Below are positions 25,172 to 34,476 of a stretch of 64,000 nucleotides of DNA, piece after piece. Origin of the DNA: Arminella tubonensis (GTDB taxonomy: Bacteria > Pseudomonadota > Alphaproteobacteria > Rhizobiales > Rhizobiaceae); contig NZ_PCDP01000036.1 of assembly GCF_003240585.1 (NCBI RefSeq), forward strand, positions 62,001 to 126,000, in the 5' to 3' direction. A program made the translations under genes and the position numbers. How positions within the stretch are numbered: the first letter of the stretch is position 1; each line of letters starts with the position of its first letter. Below the pieces are notes generated by a model that was given only the letters and a program-made list of their open reading frames with translations, ran no database searches and had not been told where the DNA came from.

Positions 25172-25955
25172 ATGGTTCGAGCCCACAAGGCCAAGGTCGA
25201 AGGTGCGGTGCTGATCGTCGAGCGCTGGATACTGGCTCGCCTCAGAAACCGAGGCTTCTTCAGTCTGGCCAATCTGAACGCCGCGATCTCGGTTCTACTT
25301 ACGACTTAAACAACCGCCCGATGCGCCACATCGGCAAGTTTCGCTGGCACCTGTTCGATGAAGTGGAGAGAAAAGCTCTCGCGCCGCTGCCGGCAAAGCA
25401 GTTCGACTATGCAGAATGGAAATCGGCGAAGGTCCATCCCGATTACCATGTCGAGGTCGACAAGACCTTCTACTCCGTGCCGCACCGCCTGATTGGCCGA
25501 CAGGTTGATGTGCGGCTGACTCACCGGGTGGTCGAGATGTTCCTCGATCACAAGCGGATTGCCAGCCATGTCAGGCGCTCTCAGCGAGCCGGGCATGTCA
25601 GGGTCAACGAGCACATGCCTAAATCCCATCAGCGTTACGCCAACACTACGCCGGCATCGCTTTTGAACCATGCGGTGAGGATCAGGGTGAACACCGCCAT
25701 TCTGGTCGAGCGCATGATGCGCGATCGTCCTCATCCCGAACAAGGATATCGCTCGGCCTTCGGCATTTTGTCCCTTGCCCGCGTTACGATACGGATCGAC
25801 TGGAAGCGGCTTGCGAGCGGGCGCTGGTCATTAACTCCATCACCTGTTCCTTTGTCACCGCCACTCTCAAATCCGGTCTCGAGCGGACCAAACCTCAGAC
25901 TGATCCGGCAAAACCAACACCATCGCACACCAACATCCGCGGCAGTTCTTATTAG
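25172..25955 (+). pseudogene. istA: IS21-family transposase IstA, 3' part, two frameshifts
   Basis: Three frames together read as the C-terminal half of Ist[21 protein letters not shown]...AAISVLLT, then [13 protein letters not shown]...YHVEVDKTFYSVPHRLIGRQV...HMPKSHQRYA...RPHPEQGYRSAFGI, then YDTDRLEAACERALVINSI...NIRGSSY before a stop. Single-base losses near 25303 and 25782 explain the frame changes. The N-terminal helix-turn-helix and catalytic part is missing and no istB follows, so the element is dead. Confidence 0.85.
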
Positions 25956-26328
25956 CAATGAAGGTAGGGAAGACCCCCTTACCGCCACTCCCAAAAAAGT
26001 GAAAATTGGAACTTCGCAACTGCGAACCGATATAACACGCTGATAATAAAGTTGTTTTTCCGTTGGTCAATTCTGTAGGGGTCTGCCGACCCTTTCTCAC
26101 GTGCACTTGCCGGAGACAAAACGTCGTGAATTAGCAGCCCGCCGGATCGATTCAACTAATGGCTGACCTCGCCCCTGTTCCGCCGCGGACCAAGGGTTCA
26201 GGGCAATATCAGACCCAGATCAAGAGCGCATTCAGCGTGAGGCCGTAAAGCGCTTTGCCAAGCAATTCGAGTTTGCCGGTGTGCAAATTGTGAGAGACGC
26301 TCAGTCTCCATCAAAGTCATTCTTCGTT

Positions 26329-26517
26329 TGTGAGGGCAGAGAGAGGGGGTCGGAAAATGCCGCGGCTGTGATGGCCTGCATTCTGGAGCGGCGAGGCCTG
26401 ATCAACTAGCCGGCGCGTGATCTGACGCAACGACCGAAAAAAGGCGAGTTCTCGCTGGGGCCAATGCTAATGGCGTCGATGCGCGCCAATGCCGGTAACA
26501 AGAGGGAGTCGGGATGA
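26329..26517 (+). pseudogene. repC: Degenerate second repC, C-terminal remnant
   Basis: The frame reads SENAAAVMACILERRGLIN, a TAG stop (26407-26409), then PARDLTQRPKKGEFSLGPML. This matches the intact RepC C-terminus (PENAAVAIAGILERANFIN..RDLTRRTRRGEFSLGPMI). Only the last 60 or so codons remain, with an in-frame stop and a small deletion around the GGYLR stretch. Sequence divergence indicates a different repABC plasmid as source, not a recent duplication. Confidence 0.8.
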
Positions 26518-26546
26518 AATCGTCGACGTTCCGCCCATTCACAGCC

Positions 26547-27368
26547 TCAAGTGATCGTGGCGAGAAAGCTGTCCAGCAGAGAATTGAATTCCCTGTGCTT
26601 TTGCCAGTGGAGACCATGTCCCGCATTTTCCAGACGAACGGCCCCGCGCGCCCAGAGGCTCCGGAATTTCAGGGAGTCGATGTAGTCGAGATTGATCACT
26701 GGGTCGTCAGCGCCGTTGATGACGGCGAGGGGGACAGCGGAATTTTCGACAAGCGCACGCTGATCGAGATGTTTTCCGGAAAGGGCTGCATCGATCATCA
26801 ATTTACGCGAGCGGCCATCCGTTCGCCTGACAGTGGTTTTCCAGAACTCGTCGGGGACGGCGTCCGATCCGAGCGCAAGCTCAACGACCATGTCGATCTC
26901 CTGCTTCGTCAGAACTTCTTTCCCTGTGTAGGCGAACTGCGGATTGGGAAGAAAACCAAGGGCCGCGCCCGCGGGACCTGGAGGGATGGGGGGCGTGCCA
27001 AAGATCATCGTGCCGGCTGTCTCCTCGGGCAGGAGACGCATAAGTTCCAAAGCCACGTGGCCGCCGAGCGAGTGGCCAAGAATGGCGAAGCGATTGACGC
27101 CGAGGGTTTCGATAACTTCGCAAACTGCGTCGGCATATCCGTCGAAGTTGTAGGTGTGCAGCGGATCGACGGCATCTGAGGATTGGCCGTGTCCCGGCAG
27201 ATCGACGGCGATGATGCGGTTCTTTCCCGTCAATGCTTCGATCTGGAAATGGAATGTTTCTTTGCACACGGAATTGGCGTGGATCATGAGGACCGGAAGC
27301 TGGTCGCCGGGTGTATCGTAGACTGCGATCTGACCATGGGATGTTTCGACCGTTTTTTCGTTCATCAT
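26547..27368 (-). CDS. Alpha/beta-fold hydrolase
   Basis: This 273-residue cytoplasmic hydrolase has the canonical fold: HG-type oxyanion region IHANSVCKE near residue 30, AVDLPGHGQS at about 54-62, nucleophile Ser100 in GHSLGG, a late acidic NGADDPVI and the catalytic His in NAGHGLHWQ. There is a lid insertion around residues 125-190. Substrate unknown; relatives act on esters, lactones or epoxides. It stands alone between the repC remnant and the GGDEF gene, divergent from the latter. Confidence 0.88.
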   Translation of the reverse strand: MMNEKTVETSHGQIAVYDTPGDQLPVLMIHANSVCKETFHFQIEALTGKNRIIAVDLPGHGQSSDAVDPLHTYNFDGYADAVCEVIETLGVNRFAILGHSLGGHVALELMRLLPEETAGTMIFGTPPIPPGPAGAALGFLPNPQFAYTGKEVLTKQEIDMVVELALGSDAVPDEFWKTTVRRTDGRSRKLMIDAALSGKHLDQRALVENSAVPLAVINGADDPVINLDYIDSLKFRSLWARGAVRLENAGHGLHWQKHREFNSLLDSFLATIT

Positions 27369-27618
27369 CGTTGTTCCTCGTTCACCTTAAATTTCTCATT
27401 CTGACGATTTTGCCCAGTCACCTAAACCGTCACTATGACAACAATCTGATCGTGTCCTGTGAGACAGTCGGCAATAGCCGGGTGAGGGTACTGCCCTCGT
27501 GCAACATTCGCGGTGATTTTTCGGTAGGCGAGGCACATGGCTCAACTTTTACCGAAGTGTTTCGAACCTTTTAAATTCAGGAAGCTCATAGGAATTCAAA
27601 TTTGTCACGGTGGTATTG

Positions 27619-28357
27619 ATGCGTTGTATTGTAGAGAAGTCGATTTTAACCGGCCTGCTTTCGGTGTTGGCCTCGCTGGCTCTTTCGTTCAGCATTGTAC
27701 CGTTGCTGGGCGGGCAAGTAGCGGGCGCGGGCCTGTTCATGACCATTTTTTGTCCACTGGCGATATCGATCCCGGCCTCGGCGCTGCATTTCACCCAGTC
27801 GGAAAAAGTGCGACGAGCAGAAGCTGCAACGGCGCAGGCTCTGAACAAACTCGCGGATGCTTATGATGCCCTCCGGGTCCAGTCTCGCAGGGACGGCCTG
27901 ACCGGCATTCCTCACACGAAGCGCATTCATGGAAGATCTGGAGATGATCGGTCAACAGGGTGGGGCCGGCGCCCTGCTGTTTCTGGACCTGGACTATTTC
28001 AAGTCGATCAACGACCGGCATGGTCATGCAACTGGCGATGAAGCCCTTCGCAGCACCGGCCGGATCCTAGCCCGCTACCAGAGCCAATCAGATTTCGCGG
28101 GACGTCTTGGGGGTGAAGAATTTGGTCTGTTTCAGAGCAATTTGATGTTCGATGAAATGCTCGGTCGTTGCGAGGAGGTTCGGGAAGAAATCGCCCGTAT
28201 TGTCTTGAAAACACCTTCTGGCGCACAGGTGCGGATCTCTACGAGTATAGGGGCGTGTTATTGCCAGCCAGGCTTTGATCCATCGGGCTCCCTGAAGGCT
28301 GCAGACGAAAACCTTTATCAGACAAAAGCCCTCGGCCGAAACATGGTCGTCGCATAG
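27619..28357 (+). pseudogene. Membrane GGDEF diguanylate cyclase, frameshifted
   Basis: The first frame encodes a hydrophobic N-terminus with two membrane helices (ILTGLLSVLASLALSFSIV, AGLFMTIFCPLAISIPASAL), a linker helix and the start of the GGDEF domain (RRDGLTGIP). An extra base near 27913-27916 shifts the frame. The second frame continues AFMEDLE...LFLDLDYFKSINDRHGH...RLGGEEFGLF to the GGDEF end. Joining both gives a normal-length enzyme that would make cyclic di-GMP (GGEEF signature). As written, the cyclase domain is disconnected; a sequencing error is possible. Confidence 0.8.
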
Positions 28358-28528
28358 GCATTGAAGTCAGACCAACGACCGGACGATGCCACCTGGCTAC
28401 TGGGAAGGTCAAATATCTCGCGTGCAAGGTGGGTGCGAAGAGCATCCCGGGCGAAGCGGGTTTGCGATTTCGCAATCGCCCAGGCATGGTGTGGTTCTCC
28501 TTGCTTAGGTTCAAAATCCGGCGACTGG

Positions 28529-29269
28529 TCATGGTCTCTCCAGGAACCACATTCGGTATTCTGACATCGAGAGAGAATTCACTTTCGCAACGGCATCGGC
28601 TGAAAGGGTTTCTTCGCTTCGCCCGGCCGCCAATAATGTCGTTGGCGAAAGAGGAAGAATCCATGTCTGCCGATAACGATCGGGCATAAGAAATTGTCCA
28701 TCTCCTGCGCGTAAAACGCCCCATTTCATACCGCGGACTTTCGAATATATGGCGTTGATCTTCCGTTGCATGTGTGGCCATGCGAGCATTCGGCCTGGTA
28801 TGGAACCATCTGGATTGGAAATGACGTAACCGGCCTTTTCCAACTGGTCTCGCTCATCGGAAGACCATCCACTCAGGTCGGCGCCAGATGAAAATCCCTT
28901 AAGTCCAGGCATATTCCTCAGACCGACTCCTCTATCATTTGCTTCGACGAGATGGGACCGGACCGCCCAAAGAGCGAACATGGCCGTGATATCGTGGCTG
29001 TGTTGAAGATCAGGAATATCGAGATCTCCAATACAAATCCTGTCTGCTATCGCCTGAAAGGTGTCTTCTATAGTTTTGTGCCCATTCTCGCTGCGCTCCT
29101 CCCAAAGGCGCGGAGCACAGAAACCAGCGTTCTCTGGCTTTGCAAGAAATGTCTTGCCGTTCTTCCGTGTCACACGAACAAGGCCGGCCTCGTTGCAAAA
29201 CCGCGCGATGCTTCTACGAGGAACAATATGCTGTTTCTTTGTCAATTGATGAAGGTTCAGTCTTCCCAT
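28529..29269 (-). CDS. DUF4238-like protein
   Basis: This 246-residue protein has an N-terminal QHIVPRRSIARFCNEAGLVRV motif (given as the family pattern: Gln-His...Pro, strand, Phe) like DUF4238 proteins, then FLAKPENAGFCAPRLWEE and a helical middle with FALWAVRSH. It ends with DRYRQTWILPLSPTTLLAAG, also typical. The biochemical role of the family is unknown; members often sit in accessory regions. No signal peptide. Confidence 0.65.
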   Translation of the reverse strand: MGRLNLHQLTKKQHIVPRRSIARFCNEAGLVRVTRKNGKTFLAKPENAGFCAPRLWEERSENGHKTIEDTFQAIADRICIGDLDIPDLQHSHDITAMFALWAVRSHLVEANDRGVGLRNMPGLKGFSSGADLSGWSSDERDQLEKAGYVISNPDGSIPGRMLAWPHMQRKINAIYSKVRGMKWGVLRAGDGQFLMPDRYRQTWILPLSPTTLLAAGRSEETLSADAVAKVNSLSMSEYRMWFLERP

Positions 29270-29361
29270 CGCTACCTCTTCCGGGGCGTGCAGCGCGCAT
29301 GCTGCATCGGATATGATCTCAATTACTGCTCAGGAAGTGGCCTATGCCGATCGCTGGATGA

Positions 29362-30528
29362 TCAAACTACCAACCGCGCCGCGCGTCCCATTTTACGTTC
29401 GGTGTTGTTGTAGTACCCCGACGCTTGGGTGACCGACTTGTGCAGGGATTGCTGCATGGCTTCAGGCAGCGGAATGCCGCGGTTGGCAGCCTCGGTCAAA
29501 TAGCCCGAGCGCAGGCCGTGGGCAGAAAACTGCGCCGGATCAAGACCAGCCTGTGCAATACGCGTTTTCAGGATGAGATTGACCGATTGTGGCGTCATTG
29601 CGCGGCAATCGACATTGCCCCACTGGTCTATGCGGCGGAAGACAGGTCCCGCTTCGATCTTTGCCGCTTCCAGCCAATGCTTGAGGGCTGTCACCGGCCT
29701 GCCGATCAGGACGACATGCTCGTTGTCGTCCGCCGACGTGGTTTTGGTACGACCGAGACGGATCGTCAGGCAGGGCAGGAGAGGGGAGTGCTCGTCGGCC
29801 GGATTGGCGTGAACCGGTTCCTCGTCCATCAGATCCTCGACCCGAAAACCCGCCACTTCGGAACGCCGCCGGCCGCCCGATGCGAAGGCCATCAGCAGCA
29901 GCGCCCGGTCGCGCAGATCGACGAGCCGATCGCCGGCGCAAGCGGTCAGCAGCTTGGCAAGGATATCGCCGGTGACGGCCTTCTTGCTCTTTCTCTGCCG
30001 CGGCCGATTGCTGGCGCGGACAGCGAGCCGCAACGCGCTCTTCAGTGATGGCGCCGAAAACGGTCCGGTCAGCCCACGCCAGCGCGTCAGGATCGACCAG
30101 CTCGTGAGCCTACGGCGAACGGTCGCTGGCGCATGCGGACCGGTGCTTCTCAGCAATCCCTTGACGCGAAGCGCATTCGACACATCTTCGGGCATGCCGT
30201 GATCGGGATTGGTCTCACGCTCGGCCGGATCCCACAGATGGTGGGCAACGAATTTCAGAAGCAGGCTTTCGGGCGCCGGCCAGGGGAGGGGAGTGCCTGT
30301 CGCGACAGAACACCATACCTCGAGGTAGGCTAGGTCGGACGCCAGCGCCCGCATGGTGTTGTCGCCCATGCCTTCGCTGGCCAAGTGCTTGAGCGTCGCG
30401 ACATCGTCGTCGGTCAGCAACTCAGCAAGTTGATCACGACGATCGAAGGGCAAGATGGCGTCGAGCGCATCCAGTTCTTCGGCACGCTTCAGAATCGCGT
30501 TGCCCGAAGGCGACAGGTCAGTGCTCAT
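29362..30528 (-). CDS. Tyrosine recombinase/integrase
   Basis: This recombinase has about 388 residues from the ATG at 30528 (MSTDLSPSGN). The N-terminal SAM-like core-binding domain covers about 30-160. The catalytic domain has Arg in SGGRRRSEVAG, Lys in RLGRTKTT, HGLRSG box II and the nucleophile Tyr in TQASGYYNN. It cuts and rejoins DNA at short att-type sites and may mobilise the neighbouring cassette. Its start overlaps the end of the VapC toxin gene, so it is probably cotranscribed with the toxin-antitoxin pair. Confidence 0.9.
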   Translation of the reverse strand: MSTDLSPSGNAILKRAEELDALDAILPFDRRDQLAELLTDDDVATLKHLASEGMGDNTMRALASDLAYLEVWCSVATGTPLPWPAPESLLLKFVAHHLWDPAERETNPDHGMPEDVSNALRVKGLLRSTGPHAPATVRRRLTSWSILTRWRGLTGPFSAPSLKSALRLAVRASNRPRQRKSKKAVTGDILAKLLTACAGDRLVDLRDRALLLMAFASGGRRRSEVAGFRVEDLMDEEPVHANPADEHSPLLPCLTIRLGRTKTTSADDNEHVVLIGRPVTALKHWLEAAKIEAGPVFRRIDQWGNVDCRAMTPQSVNLILKTRIAQAGLDPAQFSAHGLRSGYLTEAANRGIPLPEAMQQSLHKSVTQASGYYNNTERKMGRAARLVV

Positions 30529-30937
30529 GTTCAAGCGGCCCGACGATGGTGATCCCTTCACCGCGGGCGGCGGTGGCCATTTTCCGGTCGCCGGTCGCCA
30601 GAGGCAGTCCTTGTGTCCTGGCGAGCGCGACATAACTCGCGTCGTATGCGGTCAGCGTGTAACGGGCCGCCAGTTCCAGCACCAGGCCGTCTCCACCGGA
30701 CCCTGCGTCCTCGAGCGGTAACCCCCGCAACTGAGTCATCAGCAGAAGCGGTTCGCCCGGGCGGAGCCGGCCACGCCGTTCGGCCACCAGAAACAGATTG
30801 CGCGTCTCAAACCAGAACAGTGCCGGGACGAGACCGACCGTCGAGCGTATCTCTGACATCAGTCGATCGGCGGCATCGTGTTGTTCGTCGGGCAGAAACC
30901 AGGCGGCGGCGATGGAGGCATCGAGAACGAAGGACAT
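30518..30937 (-). CDS. vapC: VapC-type PIN-domain toxin
   Basis: This 139-residue PIN-domain ribonuclease has the expected acidic residues: Asp in VLDASIAAAWFL, Glu in FWFETRNLFL, Asp in LTAYDASYVALA and Asp in LATGDRKMA. VapC toxins cleave tRNA or rRNA when free of antitoxin. It shares one base with the upstream antitoxin stop and overlaps the integrase gene by 11 bp. Confidence 0.92.
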   Translation of the reverse strand: MSFVLDASIAAAWFLPDEQHDAADRLMSEIRSTVGLVPALFWFETRNLFLVAERRGRLRPGEPLLLMTQLRGLPLEDAGSGGDGLVLELAARYTLTAYDASYVALARTQGLPLATGDRKMATAARGEGITIVGPLEHEH

Positions 30938-31179
30938 CAGTAACGCCGGCCTTCATCGCGCCATTCGCGGATTTCGTCCTGCGTGGTGACTGGACGGCCG
31001 GCACGCTGGGCCTTGATTTCGGCGATCAGCGCATCGACGTCGTTGTCGCGGCGGATGCGGGAAAGACGGGCGACAGGTGTGTTGCCTCGCGAGATGATCA
31101 CCTCTTCGCCGGCTTCGACTTTTGCCAGCAGCTCGGACAGGTGGGTTTTGGCCTCGGCGACCTTGACGGTAACGGTCAT
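30937..31179 (-). CDS. vapB: Phd/YefM-type antitoxin
   Basis: This 80-residue protein has a Phd-like N-terminus (VKVAEAKTHLSELLAKVEAGEEVIISRG, the family core shown as a pattern) that dimerises and binds DNA, and a C-terminal tail (TTQDEIREWRDEGRRY) that neutralises the toxin. It precedes the toxin gene, as is normal. Confidence 0.9.
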   Translation of the reverse strand: MTVTVKVAEAKTHLSELLAKVEAGEEVIISRGNTPVARLSRIRRDNDVDALIAEIKAQRAGRPVTTQDEIREWRDEGRRY

Positions 31180-31311
31180 GACGGATGCTCCAGGGTGTGT
31201 GCCTCTCGTCGAGCGGACGGTGGTTCACATCGCTTTTCGACATTCTGCGCGATCATACGGCGGTTTCCGCAAGTTGGTCAAGGCCTAACCATATCATTAT
31301 CGATACTTATA

Positions 31312-31325
31312 CACTATCGATAGTG
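31312..31325. promoter_or_regulatory. 14-bp perfect palindrome between TA module and DUF1612 gene
   Basis: CACTATCGATAGTG is a perfect palindrome in an AT-rich gap between the divergent antitoxin and DUF1612 genes; related half-sites ATTATCGATAC and CCGATAG flank it. It is a good operator candidate for the antitoxin complex or the DUF1612/HTH protein. Confidence 0.5.
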
Positions 31326-31400
31326 CTAGCACCAACCGATAGAAATATGCAGTGACGGACACAAACTATCCACTGGTGTCTGTTTAGAAAATCATTTACC

Positions 31401-32537
31401 ATGATTTCAATGTCTTACGATCTTGCCAAATTGCCCATCTCAAGCCTCCTGCGACCGATTTCGGACGCGGGCTCAATGTTGACCCGTCTTGACGAGCGCA
31501 TTGCCCGTTCCCCAGTCGGCGAGGGTTTTGTCGAGCGCTCGCACTTTACCGACGCCTGCGCCTCGCTGTGGATCGACGGCGAACTTGTCCACCTCGAAGA
31601 CCTTGTCCTCCATGACGCCACGAAGGATATTCGCACACCAACCCACGAATTGACCATCGCCCGCGACGTTTTGAAAACCCGCCGGCGCATTGCCGCGCAG
31701 CCACCCGGCTGGGCGCTGTCGCCGGACGGTCTGCGCAGCCTGCGTGGCCAGGCGCCTAAGGAGGCGTCGGATGGAATCGCTCCGATCAGCAAGGATGAGC
31801 CACCCGCCGACGATCCGGTCGGAGGAGGGGAGGCGGATGGGATCGAAGATAGTATAAGCCTGCCAGACGTTGACTATGCCGCTATCGACGCGCTGCTTGC
31901 CCGCTCGGATGCCGTCATCGAAGAGGCAAAGAAGCCGGGCCGTGCCAGCTGCCGCGATAAGGATCCGCTGCTCTATGATCTCGACTGGGATGAGGACGAG
32001 CGCATGGAGGAATGGCATGCAGTGGTGCGGCAAGCTGAAAACCTGCCGCCCGTGCTGCAGGTGGTGGTCGCCCTCGATGCCTGGAACGAACTTTCTGTCC
32101 TTCAGCACGCCCCTTGGCTCGGCAGACTGCTGACCGTCTCAATCCTGCGGCAGGCAGGCATCACATCTGGAGCACACCTCGCCGCGATCAATCTCGGTCT
32201 TAAAACCATTCCCGTCGACCGGCGCCGGCATCGCGACCGCGAGACACGGCTGCTGGCGATCGTGCGTGGTTTCGTGGCGGCCGCAGAGCTCGGGCTTAAA
32301 GAACATGACAGGTTGACGCTGGCGCGAAATATGATGGAACGGAAGTTGGCGGGACGACGAACGTCTTCAAAACTGCCAGAGCTGATCGAGCTGGTGATGG
32401 CGCGGCCGCTGGTGTCGGCCGGTATGATCGCGAAGGAACTTGCCGTCACGCCGCGGGCGGCGCTACGGATTGTGGATGATCTGGGGCTCAGGGAGATGAC
32501 GGGGAGGGGGAGGTTTCGGGCGTGGGGAGTGATGTGA
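31401..32537 (+). CDS. RHE_PE00001-type protein (DUF1612 plus HTH)
   Basis: This 378-residue protein belongs to a family common on rhizobial plasmids. The N-terminal part holds the [26 protein letters not shown] pattern, a DUF1612 region covers about 140-290, and a C-terminal winged-helix region reads [29 protein letters not shown]. Function is unknown; some architecture resembles Fic-like DNA-binding regulators, but no FIC motif is present. A start three codons in (31410) is equally possible. Confidence 0.8.
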   Translation: MISMSYDLAKLPISSLLRPISDAGSMLTRLDERIARSPVGEGFVERSHFTDACASLWIDGELVHLEDLVLHDATKDIRTPTHELTIARDVLKTRRRIAAQPPGWALSPDGLRSLRGQAPKEASDGIAPISKDEPPADDPVGGGEADGIEDSISLPDVDYAAIDALLARSDAVIEEAKKPGRASCRDKDPLLYDLDWDEDERMEEWHAVVRQAENLPPVLQVVVALDAWNELSVLQHAPWLGRLLTVSILRQAGITSGAHLAAINLGLKTIPVDRRRHRDRETRLLAIVRGFVAAAELGLKEHDRLTLARNMMERKLAGRRTSSKLPELIELVMARPLVSAGMIAKELAVTPRAALRIVDDLGLREMTGRGRFRAWGVM

Positions 32538-32650
32538 CGTCGCCGAAAATTGTATCTAAATGTCTGATGCGGAAAGTTCATTGAGCGCGATTGACAAGAC
32601 GAAAGAACAATTCGAAGTTGTTCTGGAACAATGCATAGCTGGGTCCAATT

Positions 32651-33907
32651 TTGCTGAATGCCTGCCCATCTGTACTGCTAGATCTCGAAGATCCGGGTGA
32701 TGATGTCATTGCGCGGTTTAGGTACCAATTCAGCCACGTCGCTATTCAAGCACTTAAAATGGTGGTCGATCCACAATGGGCTAAAGCGATCATCTGCGAG
32801 AATTTCGAAGATTTTATTGTCGAGCGTCACACGGGCACCTTTTCCGCGATTCAAGTAAAGTCGCGCGAGCGACACTTGTCACCGTTTAAGCTGAATGAAC
32901 TAGCAGTCGAAAAGGCCATCGTTCGCTTCGTCCGGCTTGATCTTCGCTTCCCAGGGATTTTTGACGAGTTTGTATTCGTCACAAACCATGAAATGTGGAT
33001 CGAAAAGGAGAACGAGTCTAATCTTGTTTGGCTCTTGGATGAAATTGAGCGCCAACCGACTATTAAAAGGCTAAGAGCCACAAATCCGAAGAAGATCGCC
33101 ATTGACCGCTTGTGTAAAGCGTCCGGCGCCGATGCGGATAGTGTGATCGCGACATTATCGCGAACGCGGTGCAATCCGCAGAAGCAAGATATTAAAACAA
33201 TCGATCGAGCTGTCGAGCATGCTATCGTCGAGTGTGAACAGTGTTCAGACCTCCAGCATAGAACCGTTCTGAGGCTTGTCGACGATCTTGTCGCCGCTGC
33301 ATTTCATGCCTCTTCGAAAGGTAGAAATACCTTTGTACCTTCGCTTTATGCGGCTGACGTGGACTACGCCAGCGTCTTCCAGAAAGCCGCATTGCAAGGA
33401 AAGATGCTCGGACGCGAGATGGTGCAAGCAATTATCGCCGATCGGTTGAAGCCGGTTGACGAACCCTTGGCCATAACCGATCTCCTTGAGCATTCAGATT
33501 TGCCAGTGGGGCTTTCCCGCATGGTCCAGAAGATGGCAGCGGGCGGCGTCCAACTCGCTCGAATAAATCACGTGCAGGACCTGGTTCGAAGTTTCGAAGC
33601 GCTGAAAGTGCGGTGGGCTACCCGATATGGTGGCGACAAAGCGAAAGAGATGGTCAATGACCTGCTGGCCAGGACACTCACCGAATGCGTTGAGGCACAC
33701 GTCGAGGCCGAAGCTGCCGCGTCGGGCATGAGTTATGGCTCTTCACAGTTTTCGCTGATGAAGGCGAAGTTGGAAGCTCGGTATACTCGTGAGCAGGCGA
33801 CGCTTTACGGATGTAAACCCGATCATCTGATTGGAGCAGCAGGTCTTCTGACTGAATACTGTAAAGTGTGGTGGTCGTCACCGTTTGAACTATTGGCGGA
33901 GGCATGA
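32651..33907 (+). CDS. ABC-3C system nuclease (DUF4297/Cap4-type)
   Basis: This 418-residue protein has a restriction-endonuclease-like N-terminal domain of the DUF4297/Cap4 type: ARFRYQFSHVAIQAL, then a metal-binding acidic cluster ICENFEDFIVE (Glu50-Asp54) and the QVK motif (Gln68-Lys70). The remaining 300 residues are helical and lack a recognised domain such as SAVED, so activation must come from partners. It overlaps the middle-component gene by ATGA. The TTG start at 32651 has no clear ribosome-binding site; another frame from the ATG at 32561 (MSDAESSL) runs into this region, so a frameshift at the 5' end is possible. Confidence 0.8.
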   Translation: MLNACPSVLLDLEDPGDDVIARFRYQFSHVAIQALKMVVDPQWAKAIICENFEDFIVERHTGTFSAIQVKSRERHLSPFKLNELAVEKAIVRFVRLDLRFPGIFDEFVFVTNHEMWIEKENESNLVWLLDEIERQPTIKRLRATNPKKIAIDRLCKASGADADSVIATLSRTRCNPQKQDIKTIDRAVEHAIVECEQCSDLQHRTVLRLVDDLVAAAFHASSKGRNTFVPSLYAADVDYASVFQKAALQGKMLGREMVQAIIADRLKPVDEPLAITDLLEHSDLPVGLSRMVQKMAAGGVQLARINHVQDLVRSFEALKVRWATRYGGDKAKEMVNDLLARTLTECVEAHVEAEAAASGMSYGSSQFSLMKAKLEARYTREQATLYGCKPDHLIGAAGLLTEYCKVWWSSPFELLAEA

Positions 33908-34476
33908 CGATGGATCTGATCGACATCGTCTCGTCCCTTGAGCAGAATGAGGAGCTTCATCTCGCTCGGCTTTTAGTGCTTTTGAATGCCTTTATGAAAA
34001 AAGACGCCAGCGCGGTCGAGGGGATAACTAAACTTGCAAAACTCGACTTCTTATTGAGATACCCCTCGTATTTCGAAGCCGCGCTCGAGAAAAGAGGTGT
34101 GCAAAGGGCAAAGCTCCAAGTTGCGGATTTCGAACGAAAATCCATCGAAGCTACCATGGTCCGGTACAGGTTTGGCCCGTGGGATCACCGATACCGGCGC
34201 TTCCTCAACAATCTTGCAGCGCGCGGATTCGTTACCTTCAAGGTTGAGGGGCGTAAGATATCGATCGATCTCACAGATTCAGGCGTATCTATCGCCGAGA
34301 CAATTTCCAGGCAGACGGAGTTCGAACAACTGGTATTTCGGTCTTCCATGCTCGCTAAGCATCTCGATCTATCGGCAACTAAGCTGATGAATTTCATCTA
34401 CGACACTTTTCCAGAGCTAAATTCCATGCAGCTGAATGACGAAATCGATGCAACGGGGCTGATCGGTGAGAATTAA
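33904..34476 (+). CDS. ABC-3C system middle component
   Basis: This 190-residue helical protein lies between a DUF4297 nuclease and an SMC-like ATPase and overlaps both. It contains KLAKLDFLLRYPSYFEAAL, FGPWDHRYRRFLNNLAARGF and a winged-helix-like LTDSGVSIAETI region. ABC-three-component systems always have such a small middle protein, thought to couple the ATPase to the effector. Assignment rests on the operon and on this typical wHTH-like sequence. Confidence 0.8.
   Translation: MTMDLIDIVSSLEQNEELHLARLLVLLNAFMKKDASAVEGITKLAKLDFLLRYPSYFEAALEKRGVQRAKLQVADFERKSIEATMVRYRFGPWDHRYRRFLNNLAARGFVTFKVEGRKISIDLTDSGVSIAETISRQTEFEQLVFRSSMLAKHLDLSATKLMNFIYDTFPELNSMQLNDEIDATGLIGEN

Noticed and set aside
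26210..26328. QREAVKRFAKQFEFAG frame upstream of the repC remnant, resembling a serine recombinase
   Set aside because: Too short and ambiguous to assign; no catalytic residues visible.
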